Positions 1 to 6,367 of a stretch of 8,547 bases of DNA are shown in pieces. Where the stretch lies: NCBI GenBank assembly GCA_937873285.1, contig CALMNV010000339.1, forward strand, positions 1 through 8,547. Reading direction: 5' to 3'. Each line of letters opens with the position of its first letter. Positions within the stretch are counted from its first letter, which is position 1. Position numbers and translations under genes: made by a program. Below the pieces are notes generated by a model that saw only the letters and a program-made list of their open reading frames with translations, was not told the origin of the DNA and did no database searches. Origin of the DNA: an uncultured Intrasporangium sp. Lineage in GTDB: Bacteria; Actinomycetota; Actinomycetes; Actinomycetales; Dermatophilaceae.

Positions 1-649
1 GGTCCACCGCGTCCTGGGCCATGGCGCGCTGGCGCTGCGTGCCGCGCGTGAGCGTCCAGAGAATCTCGAAGCCCTGCCGCTGGTGGAAGGACTCCTCCTT
101 GCACACCCGGATCATGGCCCGTGCGTAGGGGCCGTAGGAGCACCGGCAGAGCGGCACCTGGTTCAGGATCGCCGCCCCGTCGACGAGCCAGCCGATGGCG
201 CCGCAGTCGGCCCAGGTCAGCGTCGGGTAGTTGAAGATGGAGGAGTACTTCTGCCTCCCGTCGTGGAGGCGACCCAGCAGCTCCGAGCGGTCCACGCCCA
301 GCGTCTCCGCGGCGGCATACAGGTAGAGCCCGTGGCCGGCCTCGTCCTGCACCTTGGCGAGCAGAATGGCCTTGCGCCGCAGCGACGGGGCTCGGGTGAT
401 CCAGCTGCCCTCGGGCTGCATGCCGATGATCTCGGAGTGCGCGTGCTGGGCGATCTGGCGGACCAGGGTCTGGCGGTACTCCTCCGGCATCGCGTCGCGC
501 GGCTCGATCCGCTGGTCGGCGGCGAGCAGCGCCTCGAAGCCGCCCCCGACCTCGGCGCGCCTGTCCTCGTGCCGCAGCGCCTCGTCGTAGGCGCCCGTCT
601 CGGCCGCGTTGAGCGGCAGGCGGGGGTCGATGACGTCATTGCCATACAT
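1..649 (-). CDS. paaA: 1,2-phenylacetyl-CoA epoxidase catalytic subunit PaaA (3' end outside window)
   Basis: PaaA is the di-iron oxygenase subunit that, with PaaB, C, D and E, epoxidises phenylacetyl-CoA in aerobic phenylacetate breakdown in the cytoplasm. The reading frame starts at ATG 649-647 ([13 protein letters not shown]...) and stays open to the left edge, giving 216 residues of about 310-330. Ferritin-like di-iron features are visible: E73 in [14 protein letters not shown]103xxH106 in VQDEAGHG and E186xxH189 in CKEESFHQ, the last two being ExxH pairs. The conserved blocks between them ([34 protein letters not shown]) are strongly PaaA-like. A second ATG at 645-643 lies in another frame and gives only a shadow protein. 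There is no clear Shine-Dalgarno; a promoter-like pair 6 nt upstream suggests a leaderless mRNA. The rest of the paa operon is expected beyond the left edge. Confidence 0.95.
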   Translation of the reverse strand, partial: MYGNDVIDPRLPLNAAETGAYDEALRHEDRRAEVGGGFEALLAADQRIEPRDAMPEEYRQTLVRQIAQHAHSEIIGMQPEGSWITRAPSLRRKAILLAKVQDEAGHGLYLYAAAETLGVDRSELLGRLHDGRQKYSSIFNYPTLTWADCGAIGWLVDGAAILNQVPLCRCSYGPYARAMIRVCKEESFHQRQGFEILWTLTRGTQRQRAMAQDAVD

Positions 650-655
650 GCGTCC

Positions 656-685
656 AGTATGCGAGATCAGCGACGGGGCGGGCAA
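656..685 (-). promoter_or_regulatory. Possible paaA promoter for a leaderless transcript
   Basis: Reading the minus strand, TTGCCC (685-680) and CATACT (661-656) are separated by 18 nt and resemble -35 and -10 boxes (TTGNNN / TANNNT, with C instead of T at the first -10 position). The -10 ends 6 nt before the paaA ATG, which would put the transcription start at the A of the start codon. No Shine-Dalgarno is present, which fits leaderless translation, common in actinobacteria. This rests on motif spacing only. Confidence 0.35.
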
Positions 686-710
686 AGCGGAGGCGCATCG
701 GTGTCCCTGA

Positions 711-716
711 GACAAT
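711..716 (+). promoter_or_regulatory. Weak -10-like box before the GNAT gene
   Basis: GACAAT ends 6 nt before the GTG start at 723 and keeps the A2 and T6 of the actinobacterial TANNNT -10, but not T1. No TTG-type -35 is seen 17-18 nt upstream. It sits in the 73-nt gap between the divergent paaA and GNAT genes, so a promoter on this strand is expected here; the exact box is a guess. Confidence 0.22.
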
Positions 717-722
717 GCCGGC

Positions 723-1328
723 GTGGCGCCCTCCCAGCACGCACATCATCCTCCCGACGAGCCCGGCCCGGCGGCGGACGCCAGCGTCCGGGCGGCTCGG
801 CGGACCGACGTGCCGGCGGTCGCCCTCGTGCAGTCCGTCGTGATGCGGCAGGCGTATGCCGCCGTGCTGCCCTCCGAGGCGCTGTCGCAGCTCGAGCCCC
901 CAGCGCTCGCGGCGGTGTGGCGCCGGTCGCTTGCGGAGCCGCCGACCCGCGACCACGTCCTCCTCGTGGCGTGCGCGCGGGAGCAGGTGGTCGGCTTCGC
1001 CGCGCTCGGGCCCTCCGGCGACCCCGACGCGGGACCTGGGACGGTCGAGCTGCTCGTGCTCGGCGTGCACCCGGACGCCCGCCGCCAGGGTCACGGGTCG
1101 CGGTTGCTGCACGCGGTCGCCGACACGGCCCGCGGACGCGACCGTGACGAGCTGACCGCGTGGCTGCTCGCCTCGGACGAGGCCGGCGGGGCGTTCCTGC
1201 GCGCAGCCGGCTTCGGCCCCGACGGCGCGTCCCGGTCCCGGGTCGTCTCGCCCGACGGCACGACGGTGACCGAGGTGCGCCTGGTGGCTCGGCTCGGCGA
1301 GCCTCCGGACGCCGCGGAGGGTGCGTGA
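723..1328 (+). CDS. GNAT-family N-acetyltransferase
   Basis: A 201-residue protein with one GNAT (Gcn5-related) acetyltransferase domain, which moves an acetyl group from acetyl-CoA to an amine; the substrate cannot be read from the sequence. The acetyl-CoA-binding motif A is clear: [20 protein letters not shown], with the R/Q-x-x-G-x-G/A loop as RRQGHG. The strand before it ([19 protein letters not shown]) and the C-terminal [14 protein letters not shown] block, typical of GNAT motif B, complete the fold. Residues 1-20 are Pro/His/Ala-rich and probably disordered. The start is GTG 723; no Shine-Dalgarno precedes it. Its stop overlaps the azlC start by 4 nt (GTGA), so the two are very probably co-transcribed. 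A role in modifying amino acids or a small toxic molecule near the exporter is possible but unproven. Confidence 0.88.
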   Translation: MAPSQHAHHPPDEPGPAADASVRAARRTDVPAVALVQSVVMRQAYAAVLPSEALSQLEPPALAAVWRRSLAEPPTRDHVLLVACAREQVVGFAALGPSGDPDAGPGTVELLVLGVHPDARRQGHGSRLLHAVADTARGRDRDELTAWLLASDEAGGAFLRAAGFGPDGASRSRVVSPDGTTVTEVRLVARLGEPPDAAEGA

Positions 1329-2017
1329 GCGCGGGCGCCCTCGACCGCTCCGTCCGCTCGGTGGTGCTGCGCCAGGGCCTGTCCGTCGGCGTCGCGACCG
1401 GCGCCTACGGAGTGAGCTTCGGGGCTCTCGCGGTCGCCGCCGGGCTCGACGTCTGGCAGGCGATGGCACTGTCCGCGCTGATGTTCACCGGCGGGTCGCA
1501 GTTCGCCTTCGTCGGGATCGTCGCCGGTGGGATGAGCGCAGCACCCGCCGCCATCGCGGCCTCCTCGATGCTCGGCATCCGCAACGGGCTCTACGCGCTG
1601 GAGCTGACCCAGCTACTCGGCGTGCGGGGCCTGCGACGCCTCGCCGCGGCGCACCTGACCATCGACGAGTCGACGGCGGTCGCCATGGGCCAGCGCGACG
1701 TCCGCGCCGCCCGGCTCGGCTTCTGGGTGACCGGGGCGAGCGTCTACCTGCTCTGGAACGCCATGACCCTCGTCGGCACGCTGCTCGGCAACGCCATCGG
1801 GGACCCGCGCACGTGGGGCTTGGACGCGGCGGCGTGCGCCGCCTTCACCGCGCTGCTCTGGCCCCGCCTGCGCAGCCGCGAGGCGGTCGGGATCGCGGCC
1901 GCGGCCGCCGTGGTGGCCGTCGCCGTCTCGCCCACGCTGCCACCCGGCATACCCGTCGTCGTCGCGGCGCTGACCGCCCTGCTGGCCGGACGCGCCCCGA
2001 GACGGCCGCCGACATGA
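1325..2017 (+). CDS. azlC: AzlC-type branched-chain amino acid exporter, large subunit
   Basis: A 230-residue inner-membrane protein of the AzlC/YgaZ family, which together with a small AzlD/YgaH partner exports branched-chain amino acids and analogues. The family signature block near the N-terminus is visible: AYGVSFGALAVAAGLDVWQA, followed by LSALMFTGGSQFAFVGIVAG and SSMLGIRNGLYAL. Several hydrophobic segments follow, including the C-terminal AVGIAAAAAVVAVAVSP run. The start chosen is GTG 1325 because it overlaps the GNAT stop (GTGA), gives the normal family length, and has GGAGGG at 1316-1321 just upstream. The frame is open further upstream to 1160, but that part is a shadow of the GNAT gene. 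The stop overlaps the azlD ATG (ATGA). Confidence 0.92.
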   Translation: MSAGALDRSVRSVVLRQGLSVGVATGAYGVSFGALAVAAGLDVWQAMALSALMFTGGSQFAFVGIVAGGMSAAPAAIAASSMLGIRNGLYALELTQLLGVRGLRRLAAAHLTIDESTAVAMGQRDVRAARLGFWVTGASVYLLWNAMTLVGTLLGNAIGDPRTWGLDAAACAAFTALLWPRLRSREAVGIAAAAAVVAVAVSPTLPPGIPVVVAALTALLAGRAPRRPPT

Positions 2018-2328
2018 GCCCGTGGAGCGCCGTCCTCGTCGGGTCGGCCGTCGCCTTCGCGCTCAAGCTGGCCGGCCACCTCGTGCCCCGGGCCCTCCTC
2101 GAGGGGGCCCGGACCCGGCGCGTGACGGCGGCGCTGCCGGTCGCGCTGCTCGCCGCGCTCGTGGCCACCCAGGCGGTGACGGGGGCCGGCGGCTCGCCGG
2201 TGCTCGACGCCCGCGCGGCGGCCGTCGCGGTCGCGGCGGTCGCCCTGCTGCTGCGGGCTCCGTTCCTGCTCGTCGTCGTCGCCGGTGCCGCGACGGCTGC
2301 GGGCCTGCGGGCCCTCGGTTGGCAGTAG
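2014..2328 (+). CDS. azlD: AzlD-type branched-chain amino acid exporter, small subunit
   Basis: A 104-residue hydrophobic protein of the AzlD/YgaH family (usually about 100-110 residues), the small partner of AzlC. Hydrophobic stretches at about residues 6-25 (VLVGSAVAFALKLAGHLVP), 41-56 and 68-100 are consistent with three to four membrane helices. The segment LKLAGHLVPRALLEGARTRR resembles the conserved first-loop region of the family. Identity rests heavily on its position: the ATG at 2014 overlaps the azlC stop by 4 nt, the standard azlCD arrangement. The gene ends only 10 nt before the start preferred for lutA, and its TAG stop codon forms part of a possible lutA -10 box. Confidence 0.88.
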   Translation: MSPWSAVLVGSAVAFALKLAGHLVPRALLEGARTRRVTAALPVALLAALVATQAVTGAGGSPVLDARAAAVAVAAVALLLRAPFLLVVVAGAATAAGLRALGWQ

Positions 2329-2331
2329 CGT
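2326..2331 (+). promoter_or_regulatory. Possible -10 box for lutABC
   Basis: TAGCGT fits the TANNNT -10 consensus and ends 7 nt before the GTG at 2339. It overlaps the azlD stop codon. No convincing -35 is seen 17-18 nt upstream. Because lutA has no Shine-Dalgarno before either candidate GTG (2330 or 2339), a leaderless lut transcript starting at 2339 is a reasonable reading, alongside read-through from azlCD. Confidence 0.28.
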
Positions 2332-2338
2332 GTCCGCC

Positions 2339-3079
2339 GTGAGAGTCGCCCTTTTCGCCACGTGCTTCAACGACACGATGTGGCCCTCGACGCCGAAGGC
2401 CGTCGTCACCCTGCTCGAGCGGCTCGGCTGCACGGTGGAGTTCCCCCGCGCGCAGACCTGCTGCGGCCAGATGTTCACCAACACCGGGTATGCCGCCGAG
2501 GCCGTGCCGCTCGTGCGCTCCTTCGTCGACGTGTTCGGCTCCTACGACGCGGTGGTCGTGCCGTCGGGCTCGTGCACCGGATCTGTGCGTGAGCAGCACG
2601 CCGGCCTCGCCCGGCGGGCCGGCGACCCCGGGCTGGAGGCGGCGGTCGAGGCGGTGACCCCCAAGGTGCACGAGCTCAGCGAGTTCCTCGTCGACGTCCT
2701 CGGGGTGACCGACGTGGGCGCCTACTTCCCGCATCGCGTGACCTACCACCCGACCTGCCACTCGCTGCGGATGATCCGCGTCGGGGACCGGCCGCTGCGG
2801 CTGCTGCGCGCCGTGCGGGGGATCGACCTGGTCGATCTCCCCGCGGCCGAGGAGTGCTGCGGCTTCGGCGGGACGTTCGCGATGAAGAACGCGGACGTGT
2901 CGATCGCCATGGGCTCGGACAAGGCCCGGCACGTGCGGGAGACGGGCGCTGAGGTCCTCATCGCCGGCGACAACTCCTGTCTCGCCCACATCGGCGGCCT
3001 GCTCGAGCGGCAGCGGGCCGGTGTGCGGACCATGCATCTGGCGGAGGTCCTCGCCGCCACCGAGGAGGACCCCTCATGA
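2339..3079 (+). CDS. lutA: L-lactate utilization (Fe-S) protein LutA
   Basis: LutA (YkgE) is the CCG-domain subunit of the LutABC complex that oxidises L-lactate to pyruvate in the cytoplasm. The 246 residues hold two cysteine-rich CCG domains: C9, C41-C42-G43 (QTCCGQ) and C79 (SGSC), then C140 (HPTCH), C173-C174-G175 (EECCGFGGTF) and C214 (DNSCLAHIGG). Length and the ending (MHLAEVLA) match the family. The start GTG 2339 (MRVALFATCFND) lines up with the family N-terminus as I recall it; GTG 2330 would add three residues, and the frame is open upstream to 2285 within azlD. The first gene of lutABC, it overlaps lutB by 4 nt (ATGA). The related GlpC/DsrK CCG proteins are usually found in other neighbourhoods, so LutA is well supported. 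Confidence 0.93.
   Translation: MRVALFATCFNDTMWPSTPKAVVTLLERLGCTVEFPRAQTCCGQMFTNTGYAAEAVPLVRSFVDVFGSYDAVVVPSGSCTGSVREQHAGLARRAGDPGLEAAVEAVTPKVHELSEFLVDVLGVTDVGAYFPHRVTYHPTCHSLRMIRVGDRPLRLLRAVRGIDLVDLPAAEECCGFGGTFAMKNADVSIAMGSDKARHVRETGAEVLIAGDNSCLAHIGGLLERQRAGVRTMHLAEVLAATEEDPS
3062..3069 (+). promoter_or_regulatory. Ribosome binding site of lutB
   Basis: GAGGAGGA, lying within the last codons of lutA, ends 6 nt before the lutB ATG at 3076. It is a strong Shine-Dalgarno and fixes the lutB start at the ATGA overlap. Confidence 0.7.
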
Positions 3080-4524
3080 GCCGCACGTTCGTCGGCATGC
3101 CGAAGTTCCAGGTGGGCGCACGCCACGCGCTCGCCGACACGCAGCTGCGCCGCAACCTCGCCCACGCGACGCGCACCATCCGCGCCAAGCGAGGGGCGGT
3201 CGTCGGGGAGGTCGCCGACTGGGAGGAGCTGCGGGTGAAGGGGGCGGAGGCAAAGGACCGCGTCCTGTCCAACCTCGACACCTACCTGGTCGAGCTCGAG
3301 GCCCGGCTCGTCGAGGCCGGCGCGACCGTCCACTGGGCCCGCGACGCGGCCGAGGCCAACGGGATCGTCGTCGACCTCGTCAAGGCGACCGGCGCCGACG
3401 AGGTCGTCAAGGTCAAGTCGATGGCCACCGTGGAGATCGAGCTCAACCAGGCGCTGGAGGCGGCCGGGATCGCGGCGTGGGAGACCGACCTCGCCGAGCT
3501 CATCGTCCAGCTCGGCGACGACCTGCCGAGCCACATCCTCGTCCCCGCGATCCACCGCAACCGTGCGGAGGTGCGTGAGATCTTCCTCCGGGAGATGGGC
3601 AAGGTGGGGCGCCCCGCGCCGGAGGGCCTCACCGACGAGCCGCCCCGGCTCGCGGAGGCGGCCCGCCTGCACCTGCGGGAGAAGTTCCTGCGCGCCAAGG
3701 TCGCCGTGAGCGGTGCCAACTTCGCCATCGCCGAGACCGGCACGCTCGTCGTCGTCGAGTCCGAGGGCAACGGCCGGATGTGCCTGACGCTGCCGGACAC
3801 GCTGATCAGCGTCGTCGGGATCGAGAAGCTGCTGCCGACCTGGGACGACCTCGGCGTCTTCCTGCAGCTGCTGCCCCGCTCGAGCACCGGTGAGCGGATG
3901 AACCCGTACACCTCGATGTGGACGGGGCGCACCGAGGAGGACGGGCCGCAGGACGTGCACGTCGTGCTCGTCGACAACGGCCGCACCAACGTGCTCGCCG
4001 ACGTCGTGGGCCGCCAGGCGCTTCGGTGCATCCGGTGCTCGGCCTGTCTCAACGTCTGCCCCGTCTACGAGCGGGTGGGCGGCAAGGCCTACGGCTCGGT
4101 CTACCCCGGCCCGATCGGTGCCGTGCTCGGCCCGCAGCTTCGCGGCCGCCAGGGCAAGCTCGAGCAGTCCCTGCCCTATGCGTCGACCCTGTGCGGCGCC
4201 TGCTTCGACGTGTGCCCGGTCCGCATCGAGCTCCCGGACCTGCTCGTGCACCTGCGCACCCGCGTGGTTGACGACCACCGCGGAGGGCTGCCGAGTGCCG
4301 AGGCGCTCACCATGCGAGCCGGAGCCTTCACCCTCTCCCGGGCCGACCGGCTGGAGAAGGCGCAGAACGCCGCGACCGGCGTCGGCCACCTGCTTCGGGG
4401 ACGCGCCTCGCTGGGGCGGGTGCCGTGGCCGCTCTCGGCGTGGAGCGAGGCACGCGACGTGCCGGCGCCTCCGCGGCATACGTTCCGCCAATGGTGGGCC
4501 AAGCGCGAAGGAGGTCGGGGATGA
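3076..4524 (+). CDS. lutB: L-lactate utilization iron-sulfur protein LutB
   Basis: A 482-residue subunit of the LutABC L-lactate oxidation complex, usual length for the family. The N-terminal two thirds form a LUD domain: VEIELNQALEAAGIAAWETD and the GANFAIAETGTLVVVESEGN block around residues 213-232 are diagnostic. A ferredoxin-like region follows with two [4Fe-4S] motifs: C318-IR-C321-SA-C324-LNV-C328-P and C373-GA-C376-FDV-C380-P, joined by a YGSVYPGPIGAVL segment. The second motif showing only three cysteines agrees with my recollection of other LutB proteins. The C-terminus (residues about 400-480, ending RHTFRQWWAKREGG) is the LutB/LldF C-terminal domain. The start overlaps the lutA stop and the stop overlaps the lutC ATG, so translation is probably coupled throughout. 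Confidence 0.96.
   Translation: MSRTFVGMPKFQVGARHALADTQLRRNLAHATRTIRAKRGAVVGEVADWEELRVKGAEAKDRVLSNLDTYLVELEARLVEAGATVHWARDAAEANGIVVDLVKATGADEVVKVKSMATVEIELNQALEAAGIAAWETDLAELIVQLGDDLPSHILVPAIHRNRAEVREIFLREMGKVGRPAPEGLTDEPPRLAEAARLHLREKFLRAKVAVSGANFAIAETGTLVVVESEGNGRMCLTLPDTLISVVGIEKLLPTWDDLGVFLQLLPRSSTGERMNPYTSMWTGRTEEDGPQDVHVVLVDNGRTNVLADVVGRQALRCIRCSACLNVCPVYERVGGKAYGSVYPGPIGAVLGPQLRGRQGKLEQSLPYASTLCGACFDVCPVRIELPDLLVHLRTRVVDDHRGGLPSAEALTMRAGAFTLSRADRLEKAQNAATGVGHLLRGRASLGRVPWPLSAWSEARDVPAPPRHTFRQWWAKREGGRG
4508..4515 (+). promoter_or_regulatory. Ribosome binding site of lutC
   Basis: AAGGAGGT, an almost perfect complement of the 16S rRNA 3' end, lies within the end of lutB and 5 nt before the lutC ATG at 4521. 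It decides the lutC start against the longer open frame reaching back to 4425. Confidence 0.75.
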
Positions 4525-5180
4525 ACGCCCGCGAGGCGATCCTGGAGCGGGTGCGCACCGCCCTGCAGGCGCCCGGCTCGCATGCCGCGCGCACCGACGG
4601 GCCGCAGCCCACGTCGGCCGGCCTGCCCGTGCCCACCAGCCGGGAGGAGATCCTCGACCTCTTCGCCGACCGGGTGGCGGACTATCGCTCGGTCGTGGAG
4701 CGGACCGGCTCGGGCTCGCAGGCCGCCGCGGTCGCCAGGGCACTGTCCGGGCACGGGGTGCACCGGGTCGTCGTCCCCCGGGGACTCGACGACGACTGGG
4801 TGCAGGCGCTCACCCGCGTCGGGATCGAGGTCACCGCCGAGGGGGACATCAGCGAGCACGCCCTGCTCGAGAGCGTCGACGCCGTCGTCACCACGGCCAC
4901 GGTCGGCATCGCCACGACCGGCACCATCGTCCTCGACCATGCCGGCGGGCAGGGAGCTCGGCGGCTGACGCTCGTGCCGGACCTGCACCTCATCGTCGTG
5001 CGAGCCGACCAGGTGGTGGCCACGGTGCCCGAGGCGGTCACGCGGCTTCGCGAGGCCGTGCTCGCCGGCCGGCCGCTGACGTGGATCAGCGGGCCGAGCG
5101 CCACCAGTGACATCGAGCTGGACCGGGTCGAGGGCGTGCACGGCCCGCGCACCCTGCACGTGCTGCTCGTCGAGGGCTGA
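4521..5180 (+). CDS. lutC: L-lactate utilization protein LutC (LUD domain)
   Basis: A 219-residue LUD-domain protein, third subunit of the LutABC L-lactate oxidation system. Family features: an N-terminal helical stretch (AREAILERVRTAL), the TTATVGIATTGTIVLD core around residues 130-145, the LTLVPDLHLIVVRADQVV block and the C-terminal SGPSATSDIELDRVEGVHGP signature, which is the clearest LutC mark. ATG 4521 overlaps the lutB stop and is preceded by a strong Shine-Dalgarno. It closes the lutABC run; the next gene lies on the opposite strand, so transcription should end within 5181-5229. No LutR-type GntR regulator or lactate permease is seen in the window. Confidence 0.94.
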   Translation: MNAREAILERVRTALQAPGSHAARTDGPQPTSAGLPVPTSREEILDLFADRVADYRSVVERTGSGSQAAAVARALSGHGVHRVVVPRGLDDDWVQALTRVGIEVTAEGDISEHALLESVDAVVTTATVGIATTGTIVLDHAGGQGARRLTLVPDLHLIVVRADQVVATVPEAVTRLREAVLAGRPLTWISGPSATSDIELDRVEGVHGPRTLHVLLVEG

Positions 5181-5189
5181 GCGAGGTCA

Positions 5190-5221
5190 GCGGCTGCGGG
5201 CTGCTCGGCACCGCCAGCCGC
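5190..5221. terminator. Weak inverted repeat between convergent lutC and dapB-side genes
   Basis: GCGGCTG (5190-5196) and CAGCCGC (5215-5221) can pair as a 7-bp GC stem with an 18-nt loop, 9 nt after the lutC stop. A transcription terminator is expected here because genes converge, but there is no T-run on either side and such short repeats are common in this base composition. Confidence 0.2.
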
Positions 5222-5229
5222 CGCGGAGC

Positions 5230-5328
5230 TCAGTGGGCGCAGTCCCGGCAGCTGCAGTCGGCGCACGTGCAGCTCGCGCACGTGCCGTCGGCAGGGCAGA
5301 TGTCACAGGTGCACGTGCCGGCCAGCAC
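5230..5328 (-). CDS. Cysteine-rich 32-residue microprotein, metallothionein-like
   Basis: A short minus-strand frame (GTG 5328-5326 to TGA 5232-5230) encodes 32 residues with nine cysteines: C6, C8, C11, C17, C20, C22, C25, C27 and C30. They form CxC and CxxC pairs (TCTCDICP, CASCTCADCSCRDC), the spacing used by metallothioneins to bind Zn, Cu or Cd as thiolate clusters. From the first Cys codon on, about 26 of 28 codons end in G or C, as in the real genes here, while the upstream in-frame stretch does not show this so strongly. It starts 57 nt after the dapB stop on the same strand, so it could ride on the dapB mRNA. Against it: no Shine-Dalgarno or -10 is visible, GTG is the only standard start, and it does not match the mycobacterial MymT pattern I know. 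The plus-strand frame is merely Ala/Arg-rich. Confidence 0.45.
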   Translation of the reverse strand: MLAGTCTCDICPADGTCASCTCADCSCRDCAH

Positions 5329-5384
5329 GCTGAGCCGAGCGCGTGCGGACGGTGTGTGGGAACAGCTGCGTCCCGACCCACCGC

Positions 5385-6185
5385 TCAGGCCAGGCCGAGG
5401 TAGTGCTCGAGCCCCACCGTGAGGCCGGGATGGTCGGCCACCTGCCGCACCCCGGCGAGGACACCGGGCATGAACGACCCCCGGTCGAAGGAGTCGTGCC
5501 GGATCGTCAGCACCTCTCCGGGGTTGCCGAGCAGCACCTCCTGGTGGGCCACCAGCCCGCGAAGTCGCACGGAGTGCACCGGTATGCCGTCCACCCGACC
5601 TCCCCGAGCTCCCCCGGGGTCGTGCGCGGTCGCGTCAGGGACCGGTCCCATCCCCGCGTCGTGGCGCGCTGCGCTGACGAGGCGGGCCGTGCGTGCCGCG
5701 GTCCCCGACGGGGCGTCCACCTTGTCGGGGTGGTGCAGCTCGACCACCTCGACCGACTCGTAGAACCGAGCGGCCCGAGCGGCGAGGGTCATCATCAACA
5801 CCGCCCCGATGGCGAAGTTCGGTGCGACGAGCACTCCTACTCCCCCACCGGTGCGGGCCGGTCCGGCGGCCGCCAGATGCTGGCGGAGCCTCTCCAGGCG
5901 GGCGTCGTCCCAGCCGGTGGTGCCGACGACGACGTGCACCCCCCGCTCCACACAATGGGCGACGTTGGCCGGGGAGGCGGCGGGGACGGTGAACTCGACG
6001 GCGACGTCGGCCTCCGCGAGGTCACCCAGGTCGTCGCCGTGATCGAACCGGCCGACGAGCTGCAGGCCCTCGGCCGCCTCCACCGCCCGGCACACCTCGG
6101 CGCCCATGCGCCCTCCCGCACCGATGACCGCGACGGTCGTCCTCGTCGTCCCGGGCCCCCCGTCGTCCCGCCGCGCCTCGCTCAC
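5385..6185 (-). CDS. dapB: 4-hydroxy-tetrahydrodipicolinate reductase DapB
   Basis: DapB reduces 4-hydroxy-tetrahydrodipicolinate with NAD(P)H in the diaminopimelate/lysine pathway, supplying cell-wall precursor and lysine. The 266-residue protein has the N-terminal dinucleotide-binding motif VAVIGAGGRMG (GxGGRMG), the conserved FTVPAASPANVAHCVERG and VVVGTTGW blocks, APNFAIGAVLM, and the catalytic/substrate-binding ELHHPDKVDAPSGTA with the HH pair, Lys and DAPSGTA loop. The C-terminal RHDSFDRGSFMPGVLAGVR is also typical. The start is GTG 6185-6183, giving a short N-terminal extension (SEARRDDGGPGTTR) before the Rossmann strand; the frame is open further upstream but into the intergenic region and neighbouring gene. 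No good Shine-Dalgarno; a TACGCT box lies 6 nt upstream. It stands apart from other dap genes, at least within this window. Confidence 0.96.
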   Translation of the reverse strand: MSEARRDDGGPGTTRTTVAVIGAGGRMGAEVCRAVEAAEGLQLVGRFDHGDDLGDLAEADVAVEFTVPAASPANVAHCVERGVHVVVGTTGWDDARLERLRQHLAAAGPARTGGGVGVLVAPNFAIGAVLMMTLAARAARFYESVEVVELHHPDKVDAPSGTAARTARLVSAARHDAGMGPVPDATAHDPGGARGGRVDGIPVHSVRLRGLVAHQEVLLGNPGEVLTIRHDSFDRGSFMPGVLAGVRQVADHPGLTVGLEHYLGLA

Positions 6186-6191
6186 CCCGCC

Positions 6192-6197
6192 AGCGTA
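6192..6197 (-). promoter_or_regulatory. Possible -10 box of dapB (leaderless)
   Basis: On the minus strand TACGCT (6197-6192) matches TANNNT and ends 6 nt before the dapB GTG, placing the transcription start at the start codon. A weak -35 candidate, TGTGGA (6221-6216), lies 18 nt further upstream. The 182-nt gap 6186-6367 separates divergent dapB and the NodB-fold gene and should hold both promoters; I could not pick out the plus-strand promoter. Confidence 0.32.
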
Positions 6198-6351
6198 GTG
6201 AGTGGACCCGGGCCATCCACACCGGGCGGGCCGGCCGCGGACCGCTGCGTGCGTTGCGCCCGCCCGACCTGGTTCGCAGCGGTGGTGGCCGTCCGCAGGC
6301 GCGCCGCCGGTCGCCCACCGGACGCTGGGCCTCGACACCCAGTCGGCGCAC

Positions 6352-6357
6352 AGGAGG
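6352..6357 (+). promoter_or_regulatory. Ribosome binding site of the NodB-fold lipoprotein gene
   Basis: AGGAGG lies 10 nt before the ATG at 6368. It supports that start over the longer open frame from 6254; a nearer ATG at 6358 is in another frame. Confidence 0.65.
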
Positions 6358-6367
6358 ATGCACCAGC

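Noticed and set aside
83..1147. A 354-residue plus-strand frame over paaA and the GNAT start
   Set aside because: It is antisense to paaA and out of frame with the GNAT gene; the composition is Arg/Ala/Gly-rich and no family is recognisable.
2088..2112. Palindrome CCGGGCCC...GGGCCCGG inside azlD
   Set aside because: It lies fully within the coding sequence and is explained by Pro, Arg, Ala and Gly codons in GC-rich DNA; there is no sign of a regulatory role.
2743..4743. A 666-residue open frame on the minus strand across lutABC
   Set aside because: It is the antisense shadow of lutA, lutB and lutC. Long antisense frames are common at this base composition, the protein is an Arg/Gly/Asp-rich mixture without any domain, and the plus-strand genes are certain.
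5107..5403. A 98-residue plus-strand frame after lutC
   Set aside because: It overlaps the lutC end, is dominated by Ala and Arg, and mirrors the Cys codons of the opposite strand (TGC read as GCA, Ala). No start signal or domain supports it.
6325..6342. Small hairpin CTGGG/CCCAG before the NodB-fold gene
   Set aside because: Only 5 bp with an 8-nt loop; expected by chance in this sequence and too weak for a riboswitch or attenuator.
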